From NCBI GenBank assembly GCA_964036045.1, contig OZ038390.1, forward strand, positions 41,672,525-41,736,524: a stretch of 64,000 nt of DNA. The letters are read 5' to 3'. This DNA is from Eutreptiella sp. 'Long Island Sound 2002'. Taxonomy: Eukaryota; Euglenozoa; Euglenophyceae; Eutreptiales; Eutreptiaceae. A model generated the notes under the pieces. It did no database searches. It saw nothing but the letters and a program-made list of their open reading frames with translations, and was not told where the DNA came from. Below are positions 22,495 through 35,137 of this stretch, piece by piece. A program made the position numbers and the translations under genes. Each line of letters begins with the position of its first letter. Positions within the stretch are counted from its first letter, which is position 1.

Positions 22495-22692
22495 CACTTA
22501 GCGGGCGCACTTAGTGCAGTGCGCGCGCAGCGCGCAGTGCAACTATTTGGGCGTCTGGCCATACAAGAGAGGGAGTGTTTGCACGCAGGGCAACTTTTTT
22601 GACCCGTGACACACCGGTGACGTTTTCGGGGGTGCACTAAGTGGGCGCACGTAGAGCAGTGCAATTATTTGGGCGTCTGGCCGTACTAGAGA
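22495..22692 (+). repeat. Two-copy direct repeat, 122-bp period
   Basis: GCAGTGCAACTATTTGGGCG and the next 17 bases (22534-22570) recur at 22656-22692 with four differences. The preceding GTGGGCGCAC-TTAG-type words also recur. The spacer holds a GCGCGCGCAGCGCGC palindromic segment. It lies just upstream of the transposase-like ORF and may be its terminal repeat or a local duplication. Confidence 0.7.
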
Positions 22693-22754
22693 CCCATATT
22701 TTGGGATATTAGGGGCATCATTGTTGTCCCCAGCGTAGGTTTTGACTTCCGATT

Positions 22755-23288
22755 GTGGTGTGGCCCTTTATCGGTCGAAAGATTTTGACGGAGCGCCAAA
22801 AGGAATACGATGTGCATGGTTTCTATAGGGCACAAATTGAGCATTTGTTTGCATGCATGTGGCATTGGGGCATTGTAAGGAACATACGGAGGGGATCCGG
22901 TACTGATTTGCATGAGTACATGCGTATGCTCTTGCATTTGCAGCAATTTTTGATTCGAAGACAAGTACGGTACCCTCCATATGGTCCATGGGAACACGTA
23001 CCTACACATGTATTGGCTGCACCTACACAAGAGGACAATGATGATGAGGATGTGGTGGGTGACAATGGGGATGTATGTGCCCTTTGTGGCACCAAGTCTA
23101 ACTCTGAGAAGATGTCCATGTGTGACAAGTGTCGTTTGCAATATTGTACGGATTGCATTGGCACGCATACATGTGACAATGTCACGGTGCTTAAATTCAG
23201 CAACTGTGTCATGTTGTGCACACAAGTTGCTCATTCTGATTTTGCATTTCGTGGACAATGGACTAGAAAGAAGGACATGTGTTGTTGA
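22755..23288 (+). pseudogene. Transposase-like C-terminal fragment with a Cys-rich finger
   Basis: The first half reads YDVHGFYRAQIEHLFACMWH and continues to LLHLQQFLIRRQVRYPPYG. The R-x2-[VI]-E-x-[LF]-F pattern followed by a conserved helix is typical of the third catalytic region of DDE transposases (inference; no search). An acidic linker (EDNDDEDVVGD) leads to a cysteine module, CALC-x10-CDKC-x4-CTDC-x4-HTC. The frame has no ATG at its start, only the 3' part of a transposase is seen, and no splice-compatible upstream part was found, so I call it a remnant. A decayed relative of the finger lies at 49702-50346 on the other strand. Confidence 0.45.
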
Positions 23289-26200
23289 GAGTGGACATTG
23301 CGGGTTGTTACCGTCGCTATTCATGGTTTTCCACAGTTCGCATGGTGTGTTATGTAGAGGGAAGGTAGCTCGCATTTGTGTTCAACAACGGTAGCCCAGG
23401 TGACCTAATTTTAGGGGCCTTTAGAAGGGGTGGGCCTGGGGTCTCTTCGGGGGGAACCTAGTGTAAAAGTGTTACGCAGTGCAAGCGCGCCCTTTTTTGC
23501 CGACTTGAGTGTCCGCCTGTGCATTGTGAGGTACCAAAGGCACGTGAGAATCTGATGCTGCCAAAGGGGAAGCGTTTTGTGGCACAAACACAAAGCTAAT
23601 GCTAGAAGAAGGAGGATGAGCCAAGAGAATAGACGAGCAAGGTTTCCTCTTTTGTCCATGGAGTGGTCCGATGGAGCGATGGATAGCCATGGTCCCCTGG
23701 GGGTTCAATGAGGTGGTTTTTCATGGCGGTTTTCAAATGGATGTTGCGTGTAGGGGCAAGGCACAAACGTGGCTGTCAGCTTATTTGTTATTTCATTCTT
23801 TTACGAGTTTGTATTTTTTTTAAATTCCCAAATTGGTTTCGTGCAGCGTTATTTTTTGTTAGATTTGCCGTGGATTTAGTTTTAGGGAGCCATCTAAAAA
23901 TATAGTAAATTTCAACACTTTTTTTTTAGATGTTTTGTATTCACTTTTAGATGTTTTTTTTTTACTACATGTAAAAAAATTTTGTTTCCAAAAAAATATT
24001 TTTCTCACGCAGTCCATTGTTCCCTCCACCACCTCCGTGTCACGAAAAGATAGTGCGCTGCAACAAAGACACATCGGCGGAAGAAGGCACGGTGTTATGG
24101 ATAGGCGCTAGGAATAATGTATACTGCCTTTGCGTAGGCGTCACCCCCCACCGAATCTGATTTTCAGTTGTTTAGTTTTGACACACTTCTTGGATTTCCC
24201 CTCACGGTGGCCGTTGAAGACGTGCATTTGGTGAAAAGCATCCGATGCCGCGGGTGCTTTCTCCATATTCATGTACTCTCTAACTTCTTGCCTTTCTTTT
24301 GGTTTTAGCTTTGTTTTGTGCCGAAATGGTGCTAGCGGAGAGAGTCCAAAAGGGGGGACCAAAATTTAGGTCATGACGGCCGCAAAAATACCCACCTTGT
24401 TGATGACCTAGTGGCTCGCGCACTCGAGCCCCTCAAAATAGTTATATATTGATCTAGTCATCATCTCTTTGTAAAAACCAACCACCTCATAGAGGTTTGT
24501 TCAAATTGAACAAAACAGCATTGATCTTAGAGAATTGGTTCATAGATGAAATTCATGTATTACATGCTCCGTTTTGAACCAAAAAAATTTGATGTTCAAA
24601 AATGCGTCAAAAACTCGTCAAAATGGGCAAAACAATAGTTTTGCAACGAGTCCAATTATGCGGTATGTTTGCTAGACGCAAAAAAAATTTGGTGTCCATT
24701 TTCCGGTCCTGTGTGTAAAAAAAACAAGGTTCACTTGAAGCAGCCTAACTTCCTCCCACGCCTTTCATGCCCTTCCATTGTAAGAAAAGCTGTAAAACGT
24801 CGAGCGCATTGCCACTGAGTGCATGGTCAAGTCCAAGAGTGTTCGCAGAGGCGCGGTTGAATGGTGTGTTCACCAAATTGCTTTACTTGGAGCTATGGAA
24901 TACATAAAGTATGTAGGTGATGCAACGAGGTCGCCGCATGACGCGACACATCCATGGAGGAACAAAGCATGTAATAGTTTCTATGTCTTCAAAAAACAAG
25001 GGGAAATGCAAAGAACACTGGCATCACAACAAGTTTATCAACACCCCTATGATAGCTCTTTTTGCAAACAAAAAAGCGCTTTTCTTCAGCGACCGCCCCT
25101 TGCAGTGCAATCTCCGCCACGGAAAGCTTCTTGTATTTCCGCCACACACAGCAGCATGTGATGCTCTCCATCTTCAAGGGGAATCTACCGATGAACCAGC
25201 AATGCCTGGTTAGCATGCTCCATCCAAACCAAGCAGCACAGGCCATGACCACACAATGATGGTGCCTCATCACCCCCTCCATTGTGTAAAGGCAAGCCAC
25301 GTTCAGATTTATGGCGCAAAAGTGCAGAAACAGGGACTCGCCGTGTTTGGACAAACCCATGTTGCCGCCTCGCAAGTACTACGGAACACAAGTTGTAGAC
25401 AGGAGCCATTCTTACCCTAAAAACATGACAATACAAAGCACCGGGCCGGCATACACTTCAAAACACAACACCGCTGCTATTGATACTCGCCACTAGCCAC
25501 CCAGCGCTGTCAGTGACTAGTTCGCCGCAATTGATAGGCTGACGTACGTCATTTTTTGGTGAAGTGCAAAGGAAAAGCCTCCCCTCCGGCCATTTGGGAT
25601 GGCCTTGATCTAGGCATCCGGTGGTTAAGCTCTTGGGTCCATGGGACTGACTACCGCATGGGGCCATACCTATCAGGGGATCCAATACCTTCGGCGGCCT
25701 ATGGTGTGGAGCTGCATTTACATCCTATGGTGTGCCAAAGCTTGTGCGTACTTTGCATCCTCTCGCCTTCCTACCCTTTTTGCAGTGGTAAAAGCAGGCT
25801 GCGGCAAAAAAAAAGATAAATAGACAAGGCATGGAATGTAAGTTGAAACCAATTTTGCATTGATAAAAGCATTGTCTGCAAAGAAAACATATTTGAAAGG
25901 TGTCATAAATACCATGGGTTTCAACGTAGCATCGCTCAACTCCAAACTCCAAAATAGATTACTCAATCGGTTTTGGGTTGGTTTTTGAACGACCTGCAAA
26001 GCATTGTAGCAAGATGTTCGAATTAAAGAAGAACCTTGGAACGCCTCTTTCAAGCCATCCAATAACTCCACCTGCACTGTTCCAAGATAAAAAAAAACTT
26101 AGCAATGAAACCTTTTGAATCAGAAATGTAAATTAATATCTTGCCCATAAGCTCAGGGTCCTATTAGCCAAGGTCCGACCTGGAGGTCGGGTCAGGGTCA

Positions 26201-26386
26201 AATGTTTTTTTGTGCTTTTCACCCATTTTTGAATTCTTAACAAATTCTGAGTATGTTGAATATAGAAACATTGGGTAGAACAAAAAAATTTCCTCTTGCC
26301 GTAGGCCTCAAACAAATTCGCGGCGCCTCTGGCGCCCACAAAATGCAGTATTCTGTACCCCCCCCCCCTTGCGCAAGCACGGCCGC
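23289..26386. other. No gene recognised; contains an AT-rich island (about 23780-24760)
   Basis: The stretch 23780-24760 is clearly richer in A and T runs than the rest of the window (several T8-T10 and A7-A8 tracts). Beyond it, the minus strand at 24989-25375 and the plus strand at 24823-25213 are open in overlapping frames but show no motif I know. Probably degraded mobile DNA. Confidence 0.4.
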
Positions 26387-26742
26387 GGTCCCAGAAGTCA
26401 GGCCAAAACGGCGGTTCAACGCCCACCCCGTGCTTAGATAAGGCCGTGCATGCGCGTGACACATGTGACAGCCAGACCGGGAATAACTTTGTTAGCCATG
26501 GCTGAAAATCACATCAGAACAAGCAGCATGGGGTTCCAATGTGTAGTACAATGTTGTTATGAACAGAATGCACCATCACGGACATGACTGAGCCCCTCTT
26601 TCCCTGTACAAACGCTCTACAAACACCCAATCCTCCATTCTGGACCACAAAACCAGCGGTCCCAAAATTTCCTCAAAACGGCGGTTCAACGCCCACCCCG
26701 TGCTTAGACAAGGCCGTGCATGCGCAAGGGGGGGGGGGGGGG
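26387..26742. repeat. Two copies of a dispersed repeat ending at G runs
   Basis: AAAACGGCGGTTCAACGCCC and the following CACCCCGTGCTTAGA[TC]AAGGCCGTGCATGCGC occur at about 26404-26455 and 26676-26728, the second running straight into a 14-16 base G run. The left copy is preceded by a C10 run and CTTGCGCAAGCACGGCC, an inverted version of the same end. A shorter relative with an adjacent G13 run lies at about 2370-2413. This looks like a repeat family associated with poly-G. Confidence 0.75.
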
Positions 26743-27039
26743 ACGACCATTTGAGCTCCATAGAGCCCCCCCCCGCCCGGTCAGTTCCTGGCTGGCAGCC
26801 CCCTGTGTGACATTCCGTCTGGTTGTTGCTCCTTTACGGGGCCCTGGACGGTCACCCGTTCTTCCCTTCGCATGTTGCGTCGGGTCGCTGCTTTCTGTCG
26901 GCCGCTGCGGCTGGTGCTCTTGCTGGTGTCGTTTCCGCGTTCGCGGAGCCCAGTAGTTGGTGTGTTGGGACTGTGCTGACCACCCCGTGATGAGGGGTCA
27001 TCTCACATGCCATCGATTTCCCTCTGAACACACGCTGAG

Positions 27040-27521
27040 AGCGGTTGTGCTGAAATTGCTGCAAAGGATGCGCCGGTCATGTACCCATGCGCAGACAAGT
27101 CCTCTGAGTCTGAGCTGCTCTCTATTCGGGCAAGGGTGACGAATGCCAGGAGTTTGGTACAACCCTGGGAACACGGTTGGGTCCCCCAGCAGGGGCTCTG
27201 AGTGCAGGACGCACTTTTTGACATCACATGGAGGGAAGTGTTGCAAAAAAAAAAAAGGAACAACCAATGCGCACAACGCCACGGGTCAACAAAATCAGGA
27301 TTCAGCACTTATCCAGTGGCTGAGCACCGAGCAGTCAGTTGCCCATGTCCGCAACTCACGCAGATGTCGAGAAGGGAATACCATGTGCAAGCATGGGCTT
27401 CTTGAACTCTGGTGGGACGGCGCTTTTTCGCTCCTCCTCAGAATTACGTTGATCTTATTTCGAACGAGAGGCCGTTGATCAGCAATCGAGCAGTCTTGAA
27501 TGTATTGAAGTCAGTTCTGCA
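27040..27521 (+). CDS. Two candidate exons of an unidentified gene
   Basis: Exon 27040-27135 (SGCAEIAAKDAPVMYP, then SSESELLSIRAR) and exon 27442-27521 (NYVDLISNERPL, then RAVLNVLKSVL) have usable acceptors (CGCTGAG, CTCCTCCTCAG) and donors (GTGACG, GTACAC) and join in phase 0. The joined text looks helical and protein-like, but I recognise no family and no start or stop is placed. It lies just downstream of, and on the opposite strand to, the end of the pseudouridine synthase gene. Confidence 0.27.
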
Positions 27522-28083
27522 GTACACCCAATCCAGAAAATGCCATCCAAATGCAATCTTGAGTACATGGCACAGCTCTTTATGTCCGCAACGAGACACC
27601 TGCAACAGTCTTGATAGATGTGGGGGTCCCGACTTTGTGGTTTGTGATTTGCGCCGCGCGTTGTGACGGACTGGTGAAGGGGTTCAGCCAAGCATTTTTT
27701 TGGTGGGGGGGGGGCTAACCACGAACCGGTCGTTCAGGACCAGGCTAATCTACTCATCATCATTCCAGTTTTGGTAGGACTTGAACAAAGGTGGTTTTGC
27801 CGTAAAGGCTCAGTAAGTGTGCCGGTTGGTAATTGCGCGCGCACGCACAGGTTTGGGTTTTCAGGAGGAAATACTCTGCATGGTTCGTTCACAACCGGTG
27901 GCATTTCTGTGGAGATCCACACACTTGGTTACCAAAGGGGGGGGGGGGGCGAAGAAATTGGATTGCGATCTTTTTTTCGCCACTTTGGATGCAAAATCCC
28001 AGGCCCCAAAAGGACTCTTGCACATGAACATGTGCGATGCAAAGTGCATTCCAAAGCGTTGGCCAGAGGACCCCCCCAAAAAC

Positions 28084-28112
<29 letters not shown>
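28084..28112 (+). repeat. (CA)n microsatellite
   Basis: About 14 CA units, less than 40 bp beyond the stop codon of the minus-strand pseudouridine synthase and so probably in its 3' UTR. Confidence 0.95.
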
Positions 28113-28114
<2 letters not shown>

Positions 28115-28149
28115 TATGTACAACCGTCCCCCCAACAGGTATCTCCTCG

Positions 28150-28741
28150 TTAATCCCCCGCTGCCTCGGACAGCAGCGGATTACTGGTGCCTTGTTGTGC
28201 CCATTCCGGGTATGCGGTCTCAAGCTTCACCTTCTCGCCTCCCAATTCGACCTCGAGACAGAGCGCATGAAGATATATAAGGAGAGATGCGGGGGATGGG
28301 AGTGGGTCAGGTGACTGGCATTCCTGGCATCCAGCGAGCAGCTCACTTATTGGAACTTCAGAAGATCGCGTCTGAGAACCCTTGAACGCTGTACTCTCAA
28401 AAGTGAACGTCTGGTCCCCACCCTGCGGGTCTGCTGAGTTGGTTTGGGGGGTAGCAGCAGCAGCAGGTGCAACTGTTGGGTCAGAAATCTGTTCTGTAAC
28501 TTGAATTGGACTAAGCACAGGGTTAGAGGCAAAAGGAGCACTAATTGTGGGGCAAAGATCAGAGGGGGTATTGTTCACGGAGTCAGTGCGGCTTGCAGTA
28601 CATGCATGACCATCATTGGGCTTCAAATCTGCAGGAGTCAGGTCAGCGTTGTCCCCAATATCTGGGCCACGGTGCTGAGGGTCAGGGCTTGGACAAGGGT
28701 TGGGTTTGGGGGTGGCTTCAGAGTCACGGGTGTTATTGAGT

Positions 28742-28773
<32 letters not shown>

Positions 28774-31700
28774 AGGGTCAGAGTGAGGGTTGTGGTCAGT
28801 TCGTGAGGCGGAGGTGAGGTCAGGATGCGAGTTCGCACAGAGGGCAGGCTGTGGGTCCGGACCAGGGGCCGCGTCGGAGGGAGGGCTTGGGTTCGCCCCC
28901 AAATACTCCCCGTAGTTGGGGTCGTTCGCGATGGGGTGCCCCATCCATTGCAAATGCAGGCGGATCTGGTGGGTCCGCCCCGTTTTGGGGTGGCAGTACA
29001 CGACTGACTCGTCGGCGGCCGCGTCGTAGAAGTGCAGCCGGAAATGCGTGACCGCTGCTTTGGGGCTGTCCTCTTTGGGACTCACCCGCTCCCTCGTCTT
29101 CTGGCGCTTCAGTTCGCGCTCCGCTTTGGAGGGCTTGGGGCGGCGTTTTCCAGCGGCCGTGGGGCTGTCGGGGCACGGCCGTTCCGGATCGGGGTCAGCG
29201 TCAGCAGAGGGACCCGGTGGGGGCGTGCAACGGGGGCCGCTCGGGGGCTGTAGATCCATGGCAACGGCGGACGGTAGAGCAGAGGGCGGTGGGGGCTCTT
29301 CGACGCAGGCGTAGACCCCCAACCGACGATCGACGCAGAGGATGGGCTTACTGACCACCTGCAGTGTGAACGCAGCCGGGCCAGAAAAGGGGCTGTGTAC
29401 CCCGTTCGGCTGGGCCCTTTTAAACTGTGGGTTTCATGGTGCTGCTGTCAGCGAAAAGGGGAAAACGCATGCGGCAGTGTTTCTGGAGTATTTCCCGTAC
29501 CAATCAATGTGGGGCCTGTACACATCGCATTCGCTGTCTTTGACCCAATACAGGGCCTGTTTGGGTGCCACGTGGACCCCCCTCAACATAGAGCCTATCT
29601 GCGTAGCATTCGCTGTCTTTGAACCCACTCAATAGGGGGTCTGGCAAAGTAGCACCAGCTGTCCTTTATCCCCCTCAACAAAGGGCCTACCTGAATTCCA
29701 TTCGGTGTCCTTGACCCCGTGCAATAGGTTCTAGCTACGCAGTGTTGACTGTCCTTGATCCCTTTCAGTAGGTCTACTGAGCAGTGGTGGTCCTTGATGC
29801 CCCTGAGCATGGGGCCTACCTATTTTGCAGCAGCTATTAGGCCGTGTATCCGCTGGCTAATACCACTTCAGCGATTGTAGCAGAAACTTGCAACGCCATT
29901 GTCCGTATGTCTGGCTCTTGTGGGCTCCAAGCGGCAAACAATCGCACTTGTGATGGCCCTGTGAGCCTGCACTTCTCCATTTAGGGTCCTGGATTCATGG
30001 GTCTGGATGTGTCGGTTCTGTGGTCCCATTATGTTTGGCAAAGTGAGGATGGAGTTGGGGTATTTGGCGGTGCCTGTGCTGCTGGCTTCTTGGCCTCGTT
30101 GGCAGGCATGATCCCCACTGCACTTGGCAATGGGCTGAAGTTACAGACTGTTCATGGCATTTGCCACATCAATGTCTTTTTGATGACTGCAGGGACTGGC
30201 ACAATCACTTGGAAGTCCCTTCTCACCTGTGCACCCTGCGTCCAACAGGAAAGGGGGTGTGGGATTCAGCAACAAACGGTGGGAGGAAACACAAGGGTTG
30301 GGTTTGGTGGTCATATTACACACCCAGTGGGCTTGATTTTCAGACTGCCCCCTGCCCCCAATGGGGGGGGGGGGGGCTATTGGGTAAAAGCGTCCATCAA
30401 AATGACTGTAGTAGTACATCTATGATCACCAGTTACTCTGCTCCCCGTTGTCTAAGACATAGCCAGGCCGCAAATGACGCCTCCCTTGTATCTTGGACGA
30501 AGCACATCCAGTGCAGTGGTAAAAGGAAGAATCATGCAACTGACTTTTTGAACCGTACTAACGACGAACACCATAGTCCACGAACGGTGGTATGGCACCA
30601 AAGCACTGTGAACGGCAGCCTGTGTTTCACTAGATGGCAACAAAATATGTGCCTAGCAATGTGACACGATGGCACAATGACCCATCTTTCCTAATATCTT
30701 GATTTAGAAGCCAATTTTGAATCGGATCCCAAACACATACAGTCCATCCACCTCCTTCATCTTAGACAGATCTTAATTGCAATTTAATCAATATTCAGCA
30801 ATGTCTTCTGCAGCAAAGCTGCTTCAAACACCATGAACCAGATGGGTGGGGAATGGGGCAGATGGAGACGTCCTGCCTTCCCCATACCCAATACTTTGCA
30901 AACAAAATCAGTGAGTTGTGATTTTTTGCCTTTGTGTTGATGCAAAGTCCTATGCTTCGCCTGAAATGCCATACACCCCATTGGATACTTAGTGTAAGGC
31001 AACAAACCAAGTTCATGCACATTGATCTATTGACAACATGGCTTTCTGCAAAGGAGAGACTATATGACTCCTTAACTAGGGAATGCCACCATTCTACTTT
31101 CGCTAAGGATGCGGGGTGTTACTCCCGAAGTCCCAATGCTGCTTTGTTCCTTAGCACCCTTGGATCAGGCAATATGTACGAGTGCACATGAGGACCTCCT
31201 TGGGATGGTACCATCCCCCGGCCCCCATGCAAATGCCTGGGGCTATGATTGTATTCGGGCCTGGGGAGCAAACTACAGAAGGGGGCCATGACTGCCCATT
31301 GCAGTTGGGGTGGCCAATCGCATGCCTGTAGGGGTGGGGGGGGGGCTGATTGTTTGTTCCCACTTGGGGTGTCAACCACATGGGGGAGCCTTGATTGTGC
31401 ATTCAATGGGGGGGCAACTACGTGGGGGGGCATTTACATGGACTGGGAGGGGGATGGAAGGTCATTTCATCTATGTGCCAGCAGTTGAAGTGGCTGATGC
31501 GGAATTGGTCCAAGTACCTGCAGGGGACGGTACTAAAAATGTGCAACTTGGTGCAATTGTGCAATTGTGACCACCATGATGACCTCCAATGAAACTTTCT
31601 TTATAGCATTGTGCTGGGATACATGCAAATCAACTTTTGAGCAAGCTCCCAAGTGGAAACAAAGTGACAACCTTTTCCCATGCAACAATGCCACTGGGGC

Positions 31701-34700
31701 TCCGAGAAAGTCATTGACCCATGCATTACCAACTTCTTACGGGTGGGGTAGCCACAGAGCCCATGCCCTATCGGGGTCTATATGACACAGAACAGTAAAC
31801 TGGCTACATGATCCCTACCATATTGGAGTCTCCAAAGCGGAGAGTTGGCCTAAAGGGAGTGATACACCCATTTGACATGAAACAATGTCACACACACAAT
31901 TTCTGGTTATTTTGCAGGCGCTTGTGTTTCTGAGCACTGCATTTGTGTGATGCGAGGCGAGAGCATGCTCCGATCCTACTGTTGACTATTGCAACTGCCT
32001 CGATGCGATCCACTTACTCACACCCACGCGCGCTCCATCACAAAGGTTCCAAAACACCCACTCCAACTGAAAATGTGCCTGTCCCTACAACTGCAAACAG
32101 TGGCCCATCACATGCATGACATTGACACAAAGAGCGTGATCTGGTGCTGAGGTCACCTGTGGTCCATCAGGAAATCGGCCTTTGACACGGGCCAAATACG
32201 TCTTCATGCACTTCTCCGAGACATCCTGGCCCTCAGCCAAGATCTGCTTCCCGATACGAACAGCTTCAGCCTGTGTGCGGCCGAACATCACCAGTCCACT
32301 GGTGAGGCGGTCCAGGCGGTGCACTGAGTGCAGGCCATGCAATCCATGCGTGACCTGTGATGGGTGTGCATTGTAAATAAATGGGGCAACCAACCCCACC
32401 ACTACCACCACCACAACAACAACCACAACAACCACAACCACCACCACCACCACAACCACAGCCACCACCACCACCACCACAACCACCACCACCACCTCCT
32501 CCTCCTCCCCAACATTTGCAATCAATTCTTGGCTTGGCTGCCACTGCAGCAAATGGCTCGGTGCACTTCACAGTGGACACATGCACATGCGCACGCACAC
32601 ACACACAGGTATTTGGTAATGCTGAGTACAAACAAGGAAAACCTTAGTAAAATGCAATGAAACATAGCAGAAACGAGGTAAAACTGAGCAAGAAATTTTT
32701 CTAACTTTTTTTGAAATTCTTTTTGAGTTTTACCACACGCCCCCCCCTCCTTTTTCCATAAATAACTTCACACTTCAATGGCAAGTGGTACTTTTGTTTC
32801 AGGGCATAAAGGCCCCGCGTCAATTCCGGACCACTCGTGATAGTGGTGCCCCACCCACGCCAAACCATCCTACTCATGTGCTTTTATATCAGAAATAAAG
32901 GGGGAACATATGTTCTCCTATAGCCAATCATCAAGCACATGCTCGTAGATGAGGCCCGCTTTTGTGTCTTTGGAGCTGGGTTGGCAACCTTCGGATTGGC
33001 TTTACATAGGTCCCGAAGAACACTGAGGGAGTGTTCAATCCCCTCTTTGTTGTCGTACAATCTCCTCGGGGCATTCTTGGAATAACGGGCAAGAACACAA
33101 TATTCCTTACCCCGAATCAACACTTTTGGCCGAACCTCATTTGTGGAAAGGGGCTGTGGTAACTGTCACCTGGTGCAATCTTGCACATACCTCCAATGGA
33201 CAAATTGGAAAAATGGAGGGCGTAACGAAGAGAAAGACATTCAACACACAGTATGTGGCGAATTGCATCACAAAAGTAGCATGTCTTGGGGGGGGGGGGG
33301 GGGGCTGCATATTTGGGCGTGGGGAACAACCAGGCTAGTGCCCAATGTATTGGTGTGGTCTAGGTAGGGTATGGAGGCACACTTGAAACCATCGTAGTCT
33401 AAAGCAGGTTGTGTCATTTCATATAACAGCCACAATGTATCCTATGGCGGTGGCATCTTGCCATTGACAAAGTGTCTAGACAAGGCACAATGCAACATCA
33501 AAAGACATGCCGGATGGCAACTCAAGCCACCATCCTACCAGATGAAGTAGGAATATAGGGGTGTGGTTGCAAAGGCGAGACTACCAAAAGCACCCAAAAA
33601 CTTCACCAACTTGTTCCGCCACTGCGGTTGAATGCCTTCTCGCTTGGCAATCAACTCCAAAACGGCCAAATGCTCCAAGTTTGCACCAACTATGTGTGGC
33701 ACACAAGGGGTCATGTAAGGTAACGTACTCACGTGCAATCAATAACAAGCACAGCACCCAAAGTGAATTGGCCAAGTTACATACTTGTGCCACAATCAAG
33801 GGTGGCACAACAGCAATATCAATGGACGTTGATTGCAATGCACCCATGATTCAACCAAATCTTGTCTGTGCTATAGGCCTACAACCGACACATTTCACGA
33901 CGAACCATGGACAACCCATGCCACACGTATCATGTCCCAATTGTGTCCTAGCTTTCCACCAATAATACGTGCGTCTAACTCGTTTCGTTGAGTTGATGTG
34001 CCGTGAGCCATGACCAAAGCTAACCTCTGCTTCGTCGTTGGGCAAGAGAATGTTGGTTATCACAATTCTTCAAGTACTCAATGATGGTTGTTTCTTGGTG
34101 TACTCGAAATTGGGGCAACAAGCAATGAGAAGTATGCATCTTGCACATTACTATTAAGATACCGTGTCCAAGGAAGCCTCCACATTGATCCCCTTCCAAG
34201 CACTCCCTCAATATAGCACGTGAATAGCCTTGTCGTGCATTGTTGTTCCCTATGTCCCTAATCCAAATAAAAAGACAACATACACAACACAATGTAGATT
34301 ACAAGTAATGGACCTATTGATGCCTTGGGCGGTAGAGGCTCCGTTTGAGAAGACCAAGCTTGCTCATAAGATAGGCACACGAAACACAAAAGCAGGCAAT
34401 ACAAAAAATGCTTAGCACATGTCCCGATGGGTCTTGCGTGCGCTTATGCGCGATAGCATACAGTCCGAGTGGGTGGCCAAGCCCTATAGACCCCTCACAT
34501 GAAGGAAGGAAAACACAGTATAATACAAAACACAAAATAGGAGATTCACACACCTCGGCCATACCTCAAACTCTAGTTTCCTCGAGAAAACAAGAGTTTG
34601 AGAAGACCAGCCGTGCTCAAAAAGCACACAAAACACAAAAACCAGCAATCCAAAAAATCCTGAGCGCTTGTCCCAATGGGAGTTAAATGCTTGCAAACAA

Positions 34701-35100
34701 GAGAAACACACTCAGAAAAAAAAAAGGAAAAAAATGCAGAGCATTAAAAAATATATGCAGCAAATCCACAACCCCTGTGAAACCCACAGGGGCCCTTTCT
34801 TAGGCAAAAATACAGCTCGATGGGCTATGGCCGGGAACAGGGGGCCCTGCCCCACACATAATGGCGTAACATCTACATAGGTACAAATGTCCACCCATAT
34901 ATACTCTCGTTCTAAACACAAACTAGACTATCAACTAGATATCCAAACTGGGTATCCAAGACCCTCTGCAGGTCCCTTCAAAAATCTGGGGCCAAGGAAA
35001 AAAGCCCTTGAAACTTGTAGGTGTCAAGACACCCCTTCGCACTACATAAATGGTTGCGCCCCAATAAAGGAACATACACTCATAGTAATATACACTCTAC

Positions 35101-35137
<37 letters not shown>

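Noticed and set aside
28150-29358. Exon 4 of the pseudouridine synthase as a complete single-exon gene
   Set aside because: Its apparent start is a GTG directly after an intron acceptor, and the catalytic HRLD segment and the N-terminal parts lie in upstream exons that join in phase.
32266-32660. Poly-Gly/poly-Val/poly-His ORFs over the ACC repeat
   Set aside because: Microsatellite translation; real coding sequence on that strand begins at the acceptor before 32354.
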